A DNA stretch of 64,000 nucleotides from Methanoregula sp. (GCA_028679075.1 JAJRCF010000016.1:1-64000), one strand, 5' to 3'. Numbered from the stretch's first letter, positions 34,309 to 43,524 are shown. Translations and numbers: made by a program. The notes: generated from the sequence alone by a model not told the origin.

Positions 34309-35004
34309 ATGGAAGAATCACATTTCGGGGGAGGAGTTGTCCGGCGGACAACGGATTACCAGTTTGGCATGCAGGGGGCCGCTGCCAGTGTCAGCCAGGT
34401 CCCGCCAGCCAGCGAACCGCCCACTATGGCAGAAGAAGTCATCTTTCTTGAGCCGGGGCAGGAGAAAGCCCAGAATATTGTCAAGGCAATGTCTCACCAG
34501 AATGCCGGGGAGGTTGTCCAGCTCCTTTCCATGGAGGGTCCCCTCCGGTTGTCGGATATTGCGGAGCGGCTGAACATCTCGCTGAACGCGGCCAAATACC
34601 ATATCGAGAACCTGATGACGGCCGGCATTCTCGAGATCTCCAATACCCGGTACAGCGTAAAAGGGAAAAAAGTCAAGATCTACCGGTTGAAAAACCAGGT
34701 CTTCATTGTCGCGCCAAAGATGAACAGTATTGCACAAGTCCGTTCGGCACTGATGAAGTACAGCGCCGCAGTTGCACTCTTTGTCGGGGTATTCGTTATT
34801 GCGATTGCCCAGCCTTTCATTGCACTGCCGGCGGTTCCCCTGCAACTCTCCGGATCCATCCGGCCCGGGTCCTCCGTCCCGGCCGCGGTACTGACCGATA
34901 ACAGTATCATTCCCGCCCTGATCATCGCAGCAGCGATAACGATGCTCGTCCTTATCGCCTATGAAATCCACATCAGCTGGAAGAATCGCAATTACCCGGC
35001 CTGA
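34309..35004 (+). CDS. Membrane-anchored winged-helix regulator
   Basis: A 231-residue protein. A disordered N-terminus (1-50) is followed by an ArsR-like winged helix (about 58-130: QNAGEVVQLLS, RLSDIAERLNISLNAAKYHIENLMTAGIL, wing KGKKVKIYRLK) and two C-terminal membrane helices (about 147-168 and 205-225) joined by a Ser/Pro-rich extracellular loop. The DNA-binding domain would be tethered to the membrane, so signal detection in the loop or release by proteolysis are possible. It is divergent from the PrsW gene and sits behind element copy 10 and a TATA-overlapping dyad. Confidence 0.82.
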   Translation: MEESHFGGGVVRRTTDYQFGMQGAAASVSQVPPASEPPTMAEEVIFLEPGQEKAQNIVKAMSHQNAGEVVQLLSMEGPLRLSDIAERLNISLNAAKYHIENLMTAGILEISNTRYSVKGKKVKIYRLKNQVFIVAPKMNSIAQVRSALMKYSAAVALFVGVFVIAIAQPFIALPAVPLQLSGSIRPGSSVPAAVLTDNSIIPALIIAAAITMLVLIAYEIHISWKNRNYPA

Positions 35005-35050
35005 TCAGACATTCAGATGATCCCGTCCGGGAAAATACATCCCGGCTTTT

Positions 35051-36490
35051 TTAATCACCGTTTCCTGTTGTTTCATCAATCCTGTTGGTACTGTGGTTCA
35101 TACCGAAGAGGAAATACACCGAAAGGCCGATGAACATCCAGAGAATAAACCGGAGCTGGGTGACAAACGGCAGCATCAGGATCAGGATACCACAGGAGAT
35201 GATACAGAGCAGGGGAATAACCGGCATCCACGGGCACCTGAACGGGCGCACCAGTGCTGGCTGAACGTGTCGCAATACGAGTATCCCGGAAGCAACGATG
35301 ATAAATGCCGCGAGGGTCCCGATATTGACCAGTTCGGCAATGTCATCAAGGGGGATGAAGCAGGCAAGGATTGCCGTGATAATCCCCACAAACAGGGTAA
35401 TTTTTGCTGGCGTATGAAACCGTGCATGGAGGTCTGAAAAAACGGAGGGGAGGAGCCCGTCGCGTGCCATGGCAAAGAAGATCCGTGTCTGGCCGTAGAG
35501 GGTGACCAGAATGACGGATGTGATACCGCAGAGCGCCCCGACAGAGATCAGTGCAGCGCCCCACGGCATACCGATATGGTCAAGGGCAAATGCCACAGGT
35601 GCGCTTGTCTGGATAAAGTCCCCGTATGGGACCACGCCGGTTAATGCGGCGGCAACGCATACGTACAGGATCATCACGATCACCACCGACCCGATGATAC
35701 CCCGTGGCAGGTTTTTCTGCGGCTCTTCAACTTCCTCCGCTGCGGTCAGTATCGCATCAAACCCGATGTACGCAAAAAAGACAATCGCTGCTCCTGCAAA
35801 GACGCCGGTTATGCCAAACGGCATAAATGGGTGCCAGTTTGAAGGATCGATATGGTTGTACGTGAGCGCGAGAAAAATCAGGATGATTGACACGTTGATG
35901 AGCACGATGATACTGTTCAGCCGGGCGCTCTCACGCATGCCGATGATCAGCATTGCCGTGATGAACAGGATGATCAATGCGGCCGGCACGTTGATCAGTC
36001 CCCCGGCAACGCCGGGAGGATTGACCAGGTACGGGGGGAGATTGATACCGACATTGGTCAGCAGGTTCACGACGTAGGCTGACCACCCGATCGCAACCGC
36101 AGATATCGATACCGCGTATTCCAGGATCAGGTCCCACCCGATAATCCATGCCCAGATCTCGCCAAGCGAGGCATAACAATACGTATAGGCACTGCCGGCA
36201 ACCGGGACCATTGCAGAAAATTCCGCATAACAGAGCGCCGCTAAGATACAGATGATGCCGGAGATCACAAATGACAGGACGATCGCCGGCCCGGCATAAT
36301 GGGCAGCAGCGACACCGGTGATGACAAATATGCCGGTCCCGACAACCGCCCCAATCCCGAGCAGGATAAGTTCAAACGGTCCCAGTACCCGCATGAGGGC
36401 ATGGTCACCCTGGCAATGCTCCATAAGGCGATCGATGGATTTTGTCCGGAACATCGTGTGATTCCGGAGCGATTCCCAGGACGGGGTCAT
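35051..36490 (-). CDS. APC-family amino-acid permease (CAT-like), paralogue
   Basis: A 479-residue transporter with 12 or more helices and the signature GIGAVVGTGIFVITG in helix 1 and FFAYIGFDAILTAAEEVEEPQKNLPRG in helix 6. It shares near-continuous similarity with the permease at 30966. The start ATG 36490 (MTPSWESL) is chosen for the GGAAATG upstream; a TTG at 36508 would extend it. It carries no recurrent element in front, unlike its paralogue, so the two are probably regulated differently. Confidence 0.92.
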   Translation of the reverse strand: MTPSWESLRNHTMFRTKSIDRLMEHCQGDHALMRVLGPFELILLGIGAVVGTGIFVITGVAAAHYAGPAIVLSFVISGIICILAALCYAEFSAMVPVAGSAYTYCYASLGEIWAWIIGWDLILEYAVSISAVAIGWSAYVVNLLTNVGINLPPYLVNPPGVAGGLINVPAALIILFITAMLIIGMRESARLNSIIVLINVSIILIFLALTYNHIDPSNWHPFMPFGITGVFAGAAIVFFAYIGFDAILTAAEEVEEPQKNLPRGIIGSVVIVMILYVCVAAALTGVVPYGDFIQTSAPVAFALDHIGMPWGAALISVGALCGITSVILVTLYGQTRIFFAMARDGLLPSVFSDLHARFHTPAKITLFVGIITAILACFIPLDDIAELVNIGTLAAFIIVASGILVLRHVQPALVRPFRCPWMPVIPLLCIISCGILILMLPFVTQLRFILWMFIGLSVYFLFGMNHSTNRIDETTGNGD

Positions 36491-36679
36491 GATCATTTCC
36501 AAAAACAATGTCCATGAGCTGAAATCTGCATGATTGAAGGCGGCACGTTTGATCCTGCCCTGCAGATCGATCCGGTGATCTTTTCCAGGAGTGTCAATAC
36601 GGGAATCATGGTGTGTACCAGTAACTCAGGAAAGAACGGGGGATTGTCTGTTCTGTCATATCCCCTCGTCAATCCGTGT

Positions 36680-36707
36680 TTTTACCCGCGTCATGCTGCG
36701 GGTAAAA
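36680..36707. promoter_or_regulatory. Perfect 10-bp inverted repeat
   Basis: TTTTACCCGC and GCGGGTAAAA with an 8-nt spacer, about 190 bp upstream of the divergent APC permease. It could be an operator or a bidirectional stem-loop terminator; with no gene ending here, an operator is favoured. Confidence 0.45.
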
Positions 36708-36890
36708 TCCAGTGTCTTTATCCACAACGGGAACCGTTTCGTGCCCTGTGCCGGGGTGATTCCAAAAACCGATACTGATGATGGTTCGGAAAGGTAATTG
36801 AGGGAGAAACAATTCCCGTGAATAAAGGAAGTAGTGGGGAAGGTGTGCGCATGACAACTAATAATCCGTGGTAAATTCGGATAAACCAAG

Positions 36891-36934
36891 CGATAATTGA
36901 AAATTTTTTTTCAGTCATCATAATCGTAATCCAT
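36891..36934 (+). promoter_or_regulatory. Recurrent promoter/operator element, copy 11
   Basis: ATTGAAAATTTTTTTTCAGT then CATCATAATCG and TAATCC. The dyad is TGAAAA/TTTTCA. It is 150-190 nt upstream of the channel gene, further than other copies are from their genes. Confidence 0.5.
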
Positions 36935-37084
36935 CCCGGTTTTGTTACATCAGAAAACGTATCCAAAAATTACCTGCAGACGGGTTTTTCGTGTCTGCCG
37001 GGGACCCTGTACGGCCTGCTCTGATCGGTCCTCCGGAAACCGGAAAGAACGTGCATTAATATTCCGAAAAACGTCACTTTACTT

Positions 37085-38098
37085 ATGGGATTACTGACTG
37101 GTACCCGTTACACGAACCGGTGGAAAGAAACTGCACGGGCAAAAACCCGTGACGGCTGGAGGACAGGGAGCCCAGGAATGATCCTCCTGGTTCTCATGAT
37201 TGTCCTTGCCATCCTCCCGACAACAGCCGGAGCTGTATCGGGCGAGCCTGTCCCAACCGGTGCAACATCTCCGCAGATCGTAGAGATCGGTGTCGATACC
37301 ATGGACTTCAACGGGTTCAGCGTTGCCGACGGTACCGTTGAGACAAATTTTTATTTATCACTCAGATCCGACAGACCCATATCACTCGATAATGTCGAGC
37401 TTATGAACGGGCAGATTACTGCTGTTTACCCGTTCGTCAATACAACAAATGAAAAAACGTACAGGATCTATGCACTCATCACTGCTGATCCCGATCTCCG
37501 CCAGTTCCCGTTCGACCAGCATATGCTCCCCATTGAGATCGAGTCCAAAAACGATGATGTGAGCAAACGGGTCCTCGTGATCGATACGAACCGGACCGGC
37601 ATCGAGCCTGAAGCAGATCTCCCGGGTTGGGAAATAACGCATAACCGTGCATATGTCATGAACAAGTCGTACGATGAGGGCGGGGAGGAATATTCCCGGG
37701 CCGTCTTTGCCCATGACATCGAGAGAGACACGGCATCGACCGTCCTGAAATTCTTCCTGCCGATTATGCTCATTGTCATCGTCTCCCTCTCCTCGCTGAT
37801 GATGAAGGTCTCATCACGGCTGGGGCTGAATGCATCGATGTTCCTTGCCGCCGTGCTCATCCACTGGCGCGTTGCAGACGCAATTCCTCTCGTTGCCTAC
37901 GCTACCTTCCTCGATATATTTATGATCATCACGTACGGGACGCTCGTCATGGTGCTGATATCCGGTATCCTGATCATGAAATTTACCGAGACGAAGGATA
38001 CCATAAGGATTGAACTCGTGAACTACTGGTCGCTCCGGATTATCCCGGTCCTTTCCATCAGTTTGTATTTCCTGCTCTTCCTGACACTCCTGCTGTAA
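37085..38098 (+). CDS. Pentameric ligand-gated ion channel homologue
   Basis: A 337-residue protein with the full layout of a Cys-loop-receptor relative. It has a signal sequence (about 30-50), a beta-rich extracellular domain (about 60-215) with DLRQFPFDQHMLPIEIES (FPFD at 141-144, the structural equivalent of the Cys-loop region), then four helices: M1 (about 222-240, with Pro226), pore-lining M2 (about 244-266), M3 (about 272-298) and M4 (about 317-337). There are no cysteines in the loop, as in other prokaryotic members. The M3-M4 linker is short, also as in prokaryotes. The ligand and ion selectivity cannot be read from the sequence. A TATA-like element 30 bp upstream suggests a leaderless transcript. 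Confidence 0.85.
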   Translation: MGLLTGTRYTNRWKETARAKTRDGWRTGSPGMILLVLMIVLAILPTTAGAVSGEPVPTGATSPQIVEIGVDTMDFNGFSVADGTVETNFYLSLRSDRPISLDNVELMNGQITAVYPFVNTTNEKTYRIYALITADPDLRQFPFDQHMLPIEIESKNDDVSKRVLVIDTNRTGIEPEADLPGWEITHNRAYVMNKSYDEGGEEYSRAVFAHDIERDTASTVLKFFLPIMLIVIVSLSSLMMKVSSRLGLNASMFLAAVLIHWRVADAIPLVAYATFLDIFMIITYGTLVMVLISGILIMKFTETKDTIRIELVNYWSLRIIPVLSISLYFLLFLTLLL

Positions 38099-38118
38099 TC
38101 CCATGCCGGCAGGCCCTC

Positions 38119-38125
38119 CCTTTTT
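38119..38125 (+). terminator. Poly-T terminator after the channel gene
   Basis: Seven T follow a short GC-rich segment about 20 nt after the stop codon. Confidence 0.4.
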
Positions 38126-38210
38126 TTGGGAGATTGTTGTCCGGTGTTCTATGAGCCCGGTTGATCATGAATAATTAAATGCGGGAGAATCAACCTGTAA
38201 ATTTATACCC

Positions 38211-39731
38211 GTGAGACTCCACAGGTTAATAGTAACATTGGTGATGGGAATTTCACGGTTTTTTTCCAGGGCAGATCCAACAGGCATCACCCGCCAGCGC
38301 CTGATTCTTGCATCCGTCTCACTTGCGTCACTGCTCGGGGCGCTCGATATGAGCATCGTGAATATTGCAAACCCTGCCATCATCAAATCCTTCCAGGTAT
38401 CGATCGGGATGGGCTCGCTCGTCATCCTCTCCTATATCCTTACTATTTCTGTCCTGATTCTCTTAATGGGAAAGCTGGGTGACCGTATCGGGTTCCGCTC
38501 TCTCCTCCTGTACGGCTTCGTGGTCTTTGGCATTGGCTCATTCCTCTGCGGGATCGCACCCTGCATCGGGTGGCTCATCGGAGCACGTATCCTGCAGGCG
38601 ATCGGTGCTGCGATGTTCTCTTCCATCGGTCCTGCGGTAATCACCGAATTCCTACCAGGACACGAGCGGGGAAAGTCCCTTGGTTACCTGATCTCACTTT
38701 CAGCGGTCGGTTTTGCCCTCGGCCCCGGGATTGGCGGGTTCATCACGATGTACGCAGACTGGCACTGGATCTTCTTCATCAACCTCCCGATCATTGCCAT
38801 CGCCTTCCTCCTTGGATATTACTACATCCCCCGGCAAATCCTTCCCGCAGTGCCGACACCCCTGGGGTGGGTCGGGCCGGTAACATTTATCATTGCATTG
38901 CTCTGCCTCCTCCTCGCGTTCTCTCTCTACCAGGTGCCGGGCACACCGGATCTCGTGCTTCTCCTGCTCCTTCTCACCGGCGTCCTGTTTGGCATTCTCT
39001 TCTGGCAGTACGAGAAACGGTCCAAAAATCCGCTCATCAGCCCCGCCCTCATAAAAAGCCGTGACTTCCGGGCTGGGATCCTCTCGTGCCTGATCATCAC
39101 GATGCTCTTCTCCGGCATCACGTACCTGATGCCCCTCTACCTTGTAAACTCCCGTCATCTTGACCAGTTCACTGCGGGTCTGATCATGATGGTCCCGGCA
39201 CTCTTCTCTATCTTTATTGCTCCGGTAGCCGGAAGCCTTGCAGACCGTCACGGTACGGTCCTTATCTCAACCATTGCGATAGGGCTCACTGCAGCAGGAT
39301 TCCTTATCTTTACCATGTTTGATCCCTGGACGGTCGTCTTCGTGATCGTTATCGGGATGCTCCTCACCCGGGTCTCGACAGCAGCATTCTTTGGCCCGAA
39401 CGGGAAACTGATCATGAACCATTGTCGCGAAGGAACGGTCGGGAACGGCTCCGGTGTGATGATGACTGTCCGGCACGTTGGCCTTGTCATGGGGATCGCC
39501 CTCTTCCAGAGTATCTTTGCCCTCCGCATGTATGCGATGGGGGTCCCCCGCGACGGGACACCGCTCGTGCCAAAACTTACCCCGGCGATGTCGGAACTCG
39601 GGTACCAGGCAGTCTACATAACATCGTTCATTCTCTGCGTGATTGTCATCCTCATCCTCAGGAGGACAAAAGAAGTACCGGATCTCATTGAGGATGAAGA
39701 GGTTCCGGAAGCGGTAAAATTCCCTGAATGA
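38211..39731 (+). CDS. MFS transporter, DHA2 (EmrB/QacA) type
   Basis: A 506-residue 14-helix exporter. Motifs: LDMSIVNIANPAI in helix 1 (DHA2 motif D1), GKLGDRIGFRSLL in loop 2-3 (motif A), and GLGPGIGG-like ALGPGIGGFITMYADWHWIFFINLPI (motif C and DHA2 hallmark). It would expel drugs or metabolites by proton antiport. The GTG at 38211 gives the longest form; ATG 38244 (MGISRFFSRAD) with GGTG directly before it is an alternative. It is an intact counterpart to the frameshifted gene at 7988-9456. Confidence 0.93.
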   Translation: MRLHRLIVTLVMGISRFFSRADPTGITRQRLILASVSLASLLGALDMSIVNIANPAIIKSFQVSIGMGSLVILSYILTISVLILLMGKLGDRIGFRSLLLYGFVVFGIGSFLCGIAPCIGWLIGARILQAIGAAMFSSIGPAVITEFLPGHERGKSLGYLISLSAVGFALGPGIGGFITMYADWHWIFFINLPIIAIAFLLGYYYIPRQILPAVPTPLGWVGPVTFIIALLCLLLAFSLYQVPGTPDLVLLLLLLTGVLFGILFWQYEKRSKNPLISPALIKSRDFRAGILSCLIITMLFSGITYLMPLYLVNSRHLDQFTAGLIMMVPALFSIFIAPVAGSLADRHGTVLISTIAIGLTAAGFLIFTMFDPWTVVFVIVIGMLLTRVSTAAFFGPNGKLIMNHCREGTVGNGSGVMMTVRHVGLVMGIALFQSIFALRMYAMGVPRDGTPLVPKLTPAMSELGYQAVYITSFILCVIVILILRRTKEVPDLIEDEEVPEAVKFPE

Positions 39732-39886
39732 ACCGTTCATCCATTGACCGGAACGAATCAGAAGACCGTACCGATGACCGCCACTGTACCTGTATTATCC
39801 GGAATGGCATCGTTGAGACAGAACGAAAGGGGCATTTCGGTCACCATGCCGGATAGTGCAAATCATTCATACCCACAGGCCGCACC

Positions 39887-40519
39887 ATGTTCGGGACACA
39901 CAATTTACTGATATTCCTCTTTGCATGCATTGCACTGAACCTGGTGCCCGGCCAGGATACCCTGTACATCCTCGGCCGCAGTATCTCGCAGGGGCGGGTG
40001 GCCGGCATGGTGTCCGTCCTCGGCGTGGGTTCCGGCTGCATGATCCACATCTTTGCTGCCGCCATTGGTTTTTACTCCCTCCTGGCACTCTCCCCGGTTG
40101 CCTTTATGGCAATCTGCACGGCCGGGGGTCTTTACCTGATCTATCTTGGGATCATGACCGTGGTTGGCACGGATACTGCCCGGCCGGCGTTCACAGCCAG
40201 TGAAACCCGGGAACCCATATGGATAATTTACCGTCAGGGTGTACTGACAAACCTGCTGAACCCGAAAGTGGCGCTCTTCTTCCTCGCATTCCTGCCGCAG
40301 TTCATCGATCCTGTCTCAAACCTCGGCTCGCTCTCCTTTCTCTTCCTCGGGACTGTCTTTCTTTGCACCGGTACGATCTGGTGCATGACCGTTGCTCTCA
40401 GTGCCTCGGCGATTGCCGATCAGTACCGGGATAACCGGACGGTCCAGCGGTACTTTGAATATTTCACCTGCATCCTCTTTGTGGGACTGGGAATCGGTAT
40501 CCTGCTCGGGCATATCTGA
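39887..40519 (+). CDS. LysE/RhtB-family exporter
   Basis: A 210-residue protein with six helices. The N-terminal LNLVPGQDTLYILGRSISQGRVAGMVSVLGVGSG is the LysE/RhtB signature (PGPxxxxxxxxxxxxG-type), followed by GLYLIYLGI and the conserved GVLTNLLNPKVALFFLAFLPQFI. Family members export amino acids or related metabolites. It stands alone after a 155-bp gap. Confidence 0.92.
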   Translation: MFGTHNLLIFLFACIALNLVPGQDTLYILGRSISQGRVAGMVSVLGVGSGCMIHIFAAAIGFYSLLALSPVAFMAICTAGGLYLIYLGIMTVVGTDTARPAFTASETREPIWIIYRQGVLTNLLNPKVALFFLAFLPQFIDPVSNLGSLSFLFLGTVFLCTGTIWCMTVALSASAIADQYRDNRTVQRYFEYFTCILFVGLGIGILLGHI

Positions 40520-40620
40520 ATAGTGTATCCCGGTTTTACACAGTGATTGCTAACTGTGGCTTGGGGAAAGTGACCTGACGGCCCGGATATTTGTATTCAA
40601 TATGACGGTTTTATGGGATA

Positions 40621-41202
40621 ATGCCCCAAAATAATCCCATGACCCCAGCGTCAACTTCTCCCCTGTGTGTGCTTCTTATCGGCCTGTTTCTCATCACTGC
40701 CGGGTGTACACAGGAGCAGTCCGGTCCAGTCCCGTCAACGCCGGCAAGCACTGCTGCCGGCCGGCAGGTGACCTACACCTCCAATGAAACGCTTGTTGCC
40801 TTTGTTGACAGCGCGGTTGCCTATACAAAAGCCAATGGCAGGGAAAAAGCACTTGCGGAATTCAACAATAAAAATGGTTCGTTCATCAGGGGCGAGCTCT
40901 ATGTCTTTGCATATGCCTTCAACGGCACAACCCTTGCCCACCCGGTCAACCCGGAAGATGTCGGGAAACACCGCCAGGGTGCCAACGGGGTTTTTGTCCG
41001 GGAAATGGGTGCCGTTGTACGGAACGGCAGCGGTTATTACCGGTTCGTGTATATCAATCCCCTCCACAATAACACGCTTGAATCAAAACTGGGGTACGGT
41101 GTGCAGGTGGACGATGACTGGTGGCTGGGATCCGGGGCATATGAGGGGCCGCTGGATGTGACAACAACCGTCGTTCCTGCGACAACAACCTCTGCGCAGT
41201 AA
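40621..41202 (+). CDS. Cache-domain lipoprotein, paralogue
   Basis: A 193-residue lipoprotein (lipobox TAGC) with the same Cache signature as the gene at 4129 (FNNKNGSFIRGELYVFAYAFNGTTLAHP and VDDDWWLGSGAY), plus a Thr/Ala tail. It would sense or bind a small ligand outside the cell. The ATG at 40621 is preceded by TTATGGGATA, with no strong ribosome binding site. The convergent gene is a substrate-binding lipoprotein. Confidence 0.82.
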   Translation: MPQNNPMTPASTSPLCVLLIGLFLITAGCTQEQSGPVPSTPASTAAGRQVTYTSNETLVAFVDSAVAYTKANGREKALAEFNNKNGSFIRGELYVFAYAFNGTTLAHPVNPEDVGKHRQGANGVFVREMGAVVRNGSGYYRFVYINPLHNNTLESKLGYGVQVDDDWWLGSGAYEGPLDVTTTVVPATTTSAQ

Positions 41203-41436
41203 CCAATAAATCCCTCGTACCCGGTAAACGTCCGGTCTCTCTTTTATCTTTTTACCGGTAATGTCCAAAGACAGCCGTTGCCTGCAATTTGTTTACCTTT
41301 GACCCCCCTCACCGGTGTCCGGTGCCGGTTGCGGGTTAACGGGTTGGAATACCTGAGATGGTGACCGGGCTGACCGATGCGGATCCTTAAAATATCGCAG
41401 GAAAAAGAGAATGACCGGAAGGAATATTCAACAGGG

Positions 41437-42504
41437 TCAGGCACGGGATAAAAGATACTTTGCTTCTTCTTCCTGCGCTCTTCCCTCCCACGCACTGACA
41501 GTCTCGTTATATGCTGCAAATTTCGGGTTGTACACGATGCCGGTTGCACCGTCTTTGAGCCCGGTAACCTGTTCGCCCCCGGTGTATGACCCGTTCAGGT
41601 ATTCCGCAATGCCGGTATATACGACCCGGTCCACCCGCTTTATTGCGGACGCGAGCACAAATTCCGGGCCGAGCGGTGACTGGTCGGAGTCCGTGCCGAT
41701 GACATACCGTCCGGGGACGGTGCGTGCAACGTCAAACATTCCAAGGTTGGATGCACCGGCACAGGTATAGATCACATCGGTCCCGTTGCGGTACATCCCC
41801 TCGGCAATCCGGCCGGCCTGTTCCGGGTCCCGGAACCCGTCCGGGGAATATTGCTGCACATACGCGTGATCCACGGCGATAGAGGAATTGACGGCACGGG
41901 CACCGGCCGTGTACCCCTTCAGGAAGGTATCGAGCAGGTCCGTCTGCATCCCCATGATGATCCCGACGCGTCCGGTCTTTGTTGCGGATGCTGCAAGTAC
42001 GCCGGACTGGAAACTGTCGCCATAGGAGGTGATCTCGTACGCTCTCACGTTATCGGATCCGATCCCGGTCTGGTCGATGGCAAGGAACGATATATCCGGG
42101 TGGTGCGCTGCGAGCTGTTCTGTATAGTTGTTATACTGGAACCCGATCGTGATGACGAGACCGGGTTTTTCCGGCCCGGTCGTGTTTTCAAGGATCCCCG
42201 GCAGGGCATGGCTCTCGTTCAGCGTGAACTCCCTTGAGGTAAAGGACAGGTCATTGTGCGCTGCCAGCAGACCCTGGTATGCACTGTCTGTATACGACTG
42301 GTCACCTTTCTCGGATGCATACACAATATAGACGATAGTATCGTTGACAGACGCGACCCTCGTCCCATTGGTCGTTATACCGGCTGCGCCTGCTTTCTCC
42401 GATGTTGCCGGCCCGGCCGGGGATAATGGCTGGGTGCATCCGGCAGTAATGAGCAGCAGTGAGAGGACAACTGACAGGGATATGAACAAAAATCCCGGTT
42501 TCAT
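41437..42504 (-). CDS. BMP/PnrA-like substrate-binding lipoprotein
   Basis: A 355-residue lipoprotein (lipobox TAGC) with the BMP-family fold: NDTIVYIVYASEKGDQSYTDSAYQGL near the N-terminus, KPGLVITIGFQYNNY, DISFLAIDQTG, FQSGVLAASATKTGRVGIIMGMQTDLLDTFLKGYTAGARAV and the C-terminal DVIYTCAGASNLGMF ... IGTDSDQSPLGPEFVLASAIK. In bacteria these proteins bind nucleosides for an ABC importer; no permease lies beside it, so it may be a stand-alone receptor or work with distant genes. The start at 42504 gives MKPGFLF; the longer frame to 42537 has no support. Confidence 0.88.
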   Translation of the reverse strand: MKPGFLFISLSVVLSLLLITAGCTQPLSPAGPATSEKAGAAGITTNGTRVASVNDTIVYIVYASEKGDQSYTDSAYQGLLAAHNDLSFTSREFTLNESHALPGILENTTGPEKPGLVITIGFQYNNYTEQLAAHHPDISFLAIDQTGIGSDNVRAYEITSYGDSFQSGVLAASATKTGRVGIIMGMQTDLLDTFLKGYTAGARAVNSSIAVDHAYVQQYSPDGFRDPEQAGRIAEGMYRNGTDVIYTCAGASNLGMFDVARTVPGRYVIGTDSDQSPLGPEFVLASAIKRVDRVVYTGIAEYLNGSYTGGEQVTGLKDGATGIVYNPKFAAYNETVSAWEGRAQEEEAKYLLSRA

Positions 42505-42659
42505 GGATACGCATGGGTGATGATTTCCCTTAAGCATGTCTGATTTTTTTTGTTATCCATAGATTCGATGACCGGCAGGGTCCTCCCGGGCTTGCCCTGT
42601 TCCGGTAACGTTAAAAGCCGGCACGGATAATACCGGGTATCCAGTCAGGTTGGTTACGG

Positions 42660-43142
42660 ATGCCGTTTGAGTGCAGCCAGTGCGGGGAATGTTGCAGCCA
42701 TCTCGGCCTTGTCCATACCATCCATGAGGACTATGGAAACTACCGTTACCTGGTAAACAACCAGTACACCGGGGAGAAGACGGTGGTGACAGTAGACCCG
42801 GATAAGATCGTCCTTTTTTCTGACCGGAGTATCTTTACCGAACGACCCGAGGCCTGCCCGTTCTTCCGGTATGACCGGGTGGGTGCAAAGGGGTATTGTA
42901 CCGTCCACCTGACCCGCCCGGAGATCTGCCGCGATTACGGCTGCTGGCGTATCCTGATCCTTAACGCAGAGGGAAAACGGGCCGGACGGATCATGTGCCA
43001 GCGGTTCCTAGCATCGGAAGACGAACGGCTGACACGGATTTTTCTTACGCAGGTCAACAATATTACCGAACCCGACGATGAGGTATGGGATGGACGGCTC
43101 ATCCGGGTACTGGCTGCAACAGGCTACACCATACAGATGTAA
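42660..43142 (+). CDS. YkgJ-family cysteine cluster protein
   Basis: A 160-residue protein starting MPFECSQCGECCSHLG, the standard CxxCxxCC opening of YkgJ (UPF0153), with later conserved Cys in CPFFRYD, GYCTVHLTRPEICRDYGCW. It probably binds a metal or cluster; function unknown. It is more similar to the family consensus than the relative at 9601. Confidence 0.9.
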   Translation: MPFECSQCGECCSHLGLVHTIHEDYGNYRYLVNNQYTGEKTVVTVDPDKIVLFSDRSIFTERPEACPFFRYDRVGAKGYCTVHLTRPEICRDYGCWRILILNAEGKRAGRIMCQRFLASEDERLTRIFLTQVNNITEPDDEVWDGRLIRVLAATGYTIQM

Positions 43143-43296
43143 CACAGGATATGTCCCGACTCCTTTTGAAAAATCCGGGTAATCCCAAAAAACCACTTGT
43201 GAACACCTTACAATAAAAAGGATGATAATATAGACTGGCAGAGTCTGTAATATTTTTTCAGGACCCGGGGCCTTTGTGGGGATCGTTTGAGGAATA

Positions 43297-43524
43297 TTAT
43301 CTGGCAACAACCTGTTTTGTCTGGAACTTGGGCCGGACCTTCTCGGAAAAGTATTTCCCAATCTCGCCGGAATGCATAAGATCCGCGTAGACTTTGGGAG
43401 GGACGCCCAGGTACTGGTAAACAAGTCCTGTATGGAATTCTATCTCAAGAATTTTTGTGGTGTCATCATATCCCACAGAGCTCATAATCCGGGATTTTAC
43501 GGCCTGTCTATCCACACATATCAC
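43297..43524 (-). CDS. KTSC-domain protein
   Basis: A 75-residue protein that is essentially one KTSC domain: SRIMSSVGYDDTTKILEIEFHTGLVYQYLGVPPKVYADLMHSGEIGKYFSEKV. KTSC domains are small RNA- or nucleotide-associated modules of unclear function. The GTG at 43524 is the likely start; a second GTG three codons on is possible. It stands alone. Confidence 0.85.
   Translation of the reverse strand: MICVDRQAVKSRIMSSVGYDDTTKILEIEFHTGLVYQYLGVPPKVYADLMHSGEIGKYFSEKVRPKFQTKQVVAR

Larger units (their letters stand above)
36491..37084. other. Regulatory intergenic region between permease and ion-channel genes
   Basis: About 590 bp with no supportable gene. It contains a perfect 10-bp inverted repeat (36680-36707), element copy 11 (36893) and a TATA-like TTAATATT about 30 bp before the channel gene. 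Confidence 0.45.

Noticed and set aside
19251-36934. The recurrent element as a CRISPR repeat or transposon end
   Set aside because: Copies are kilobases apart, all in one orientation, without spacers, terminal repeats or target duplications; their position before genes fits a promoter.
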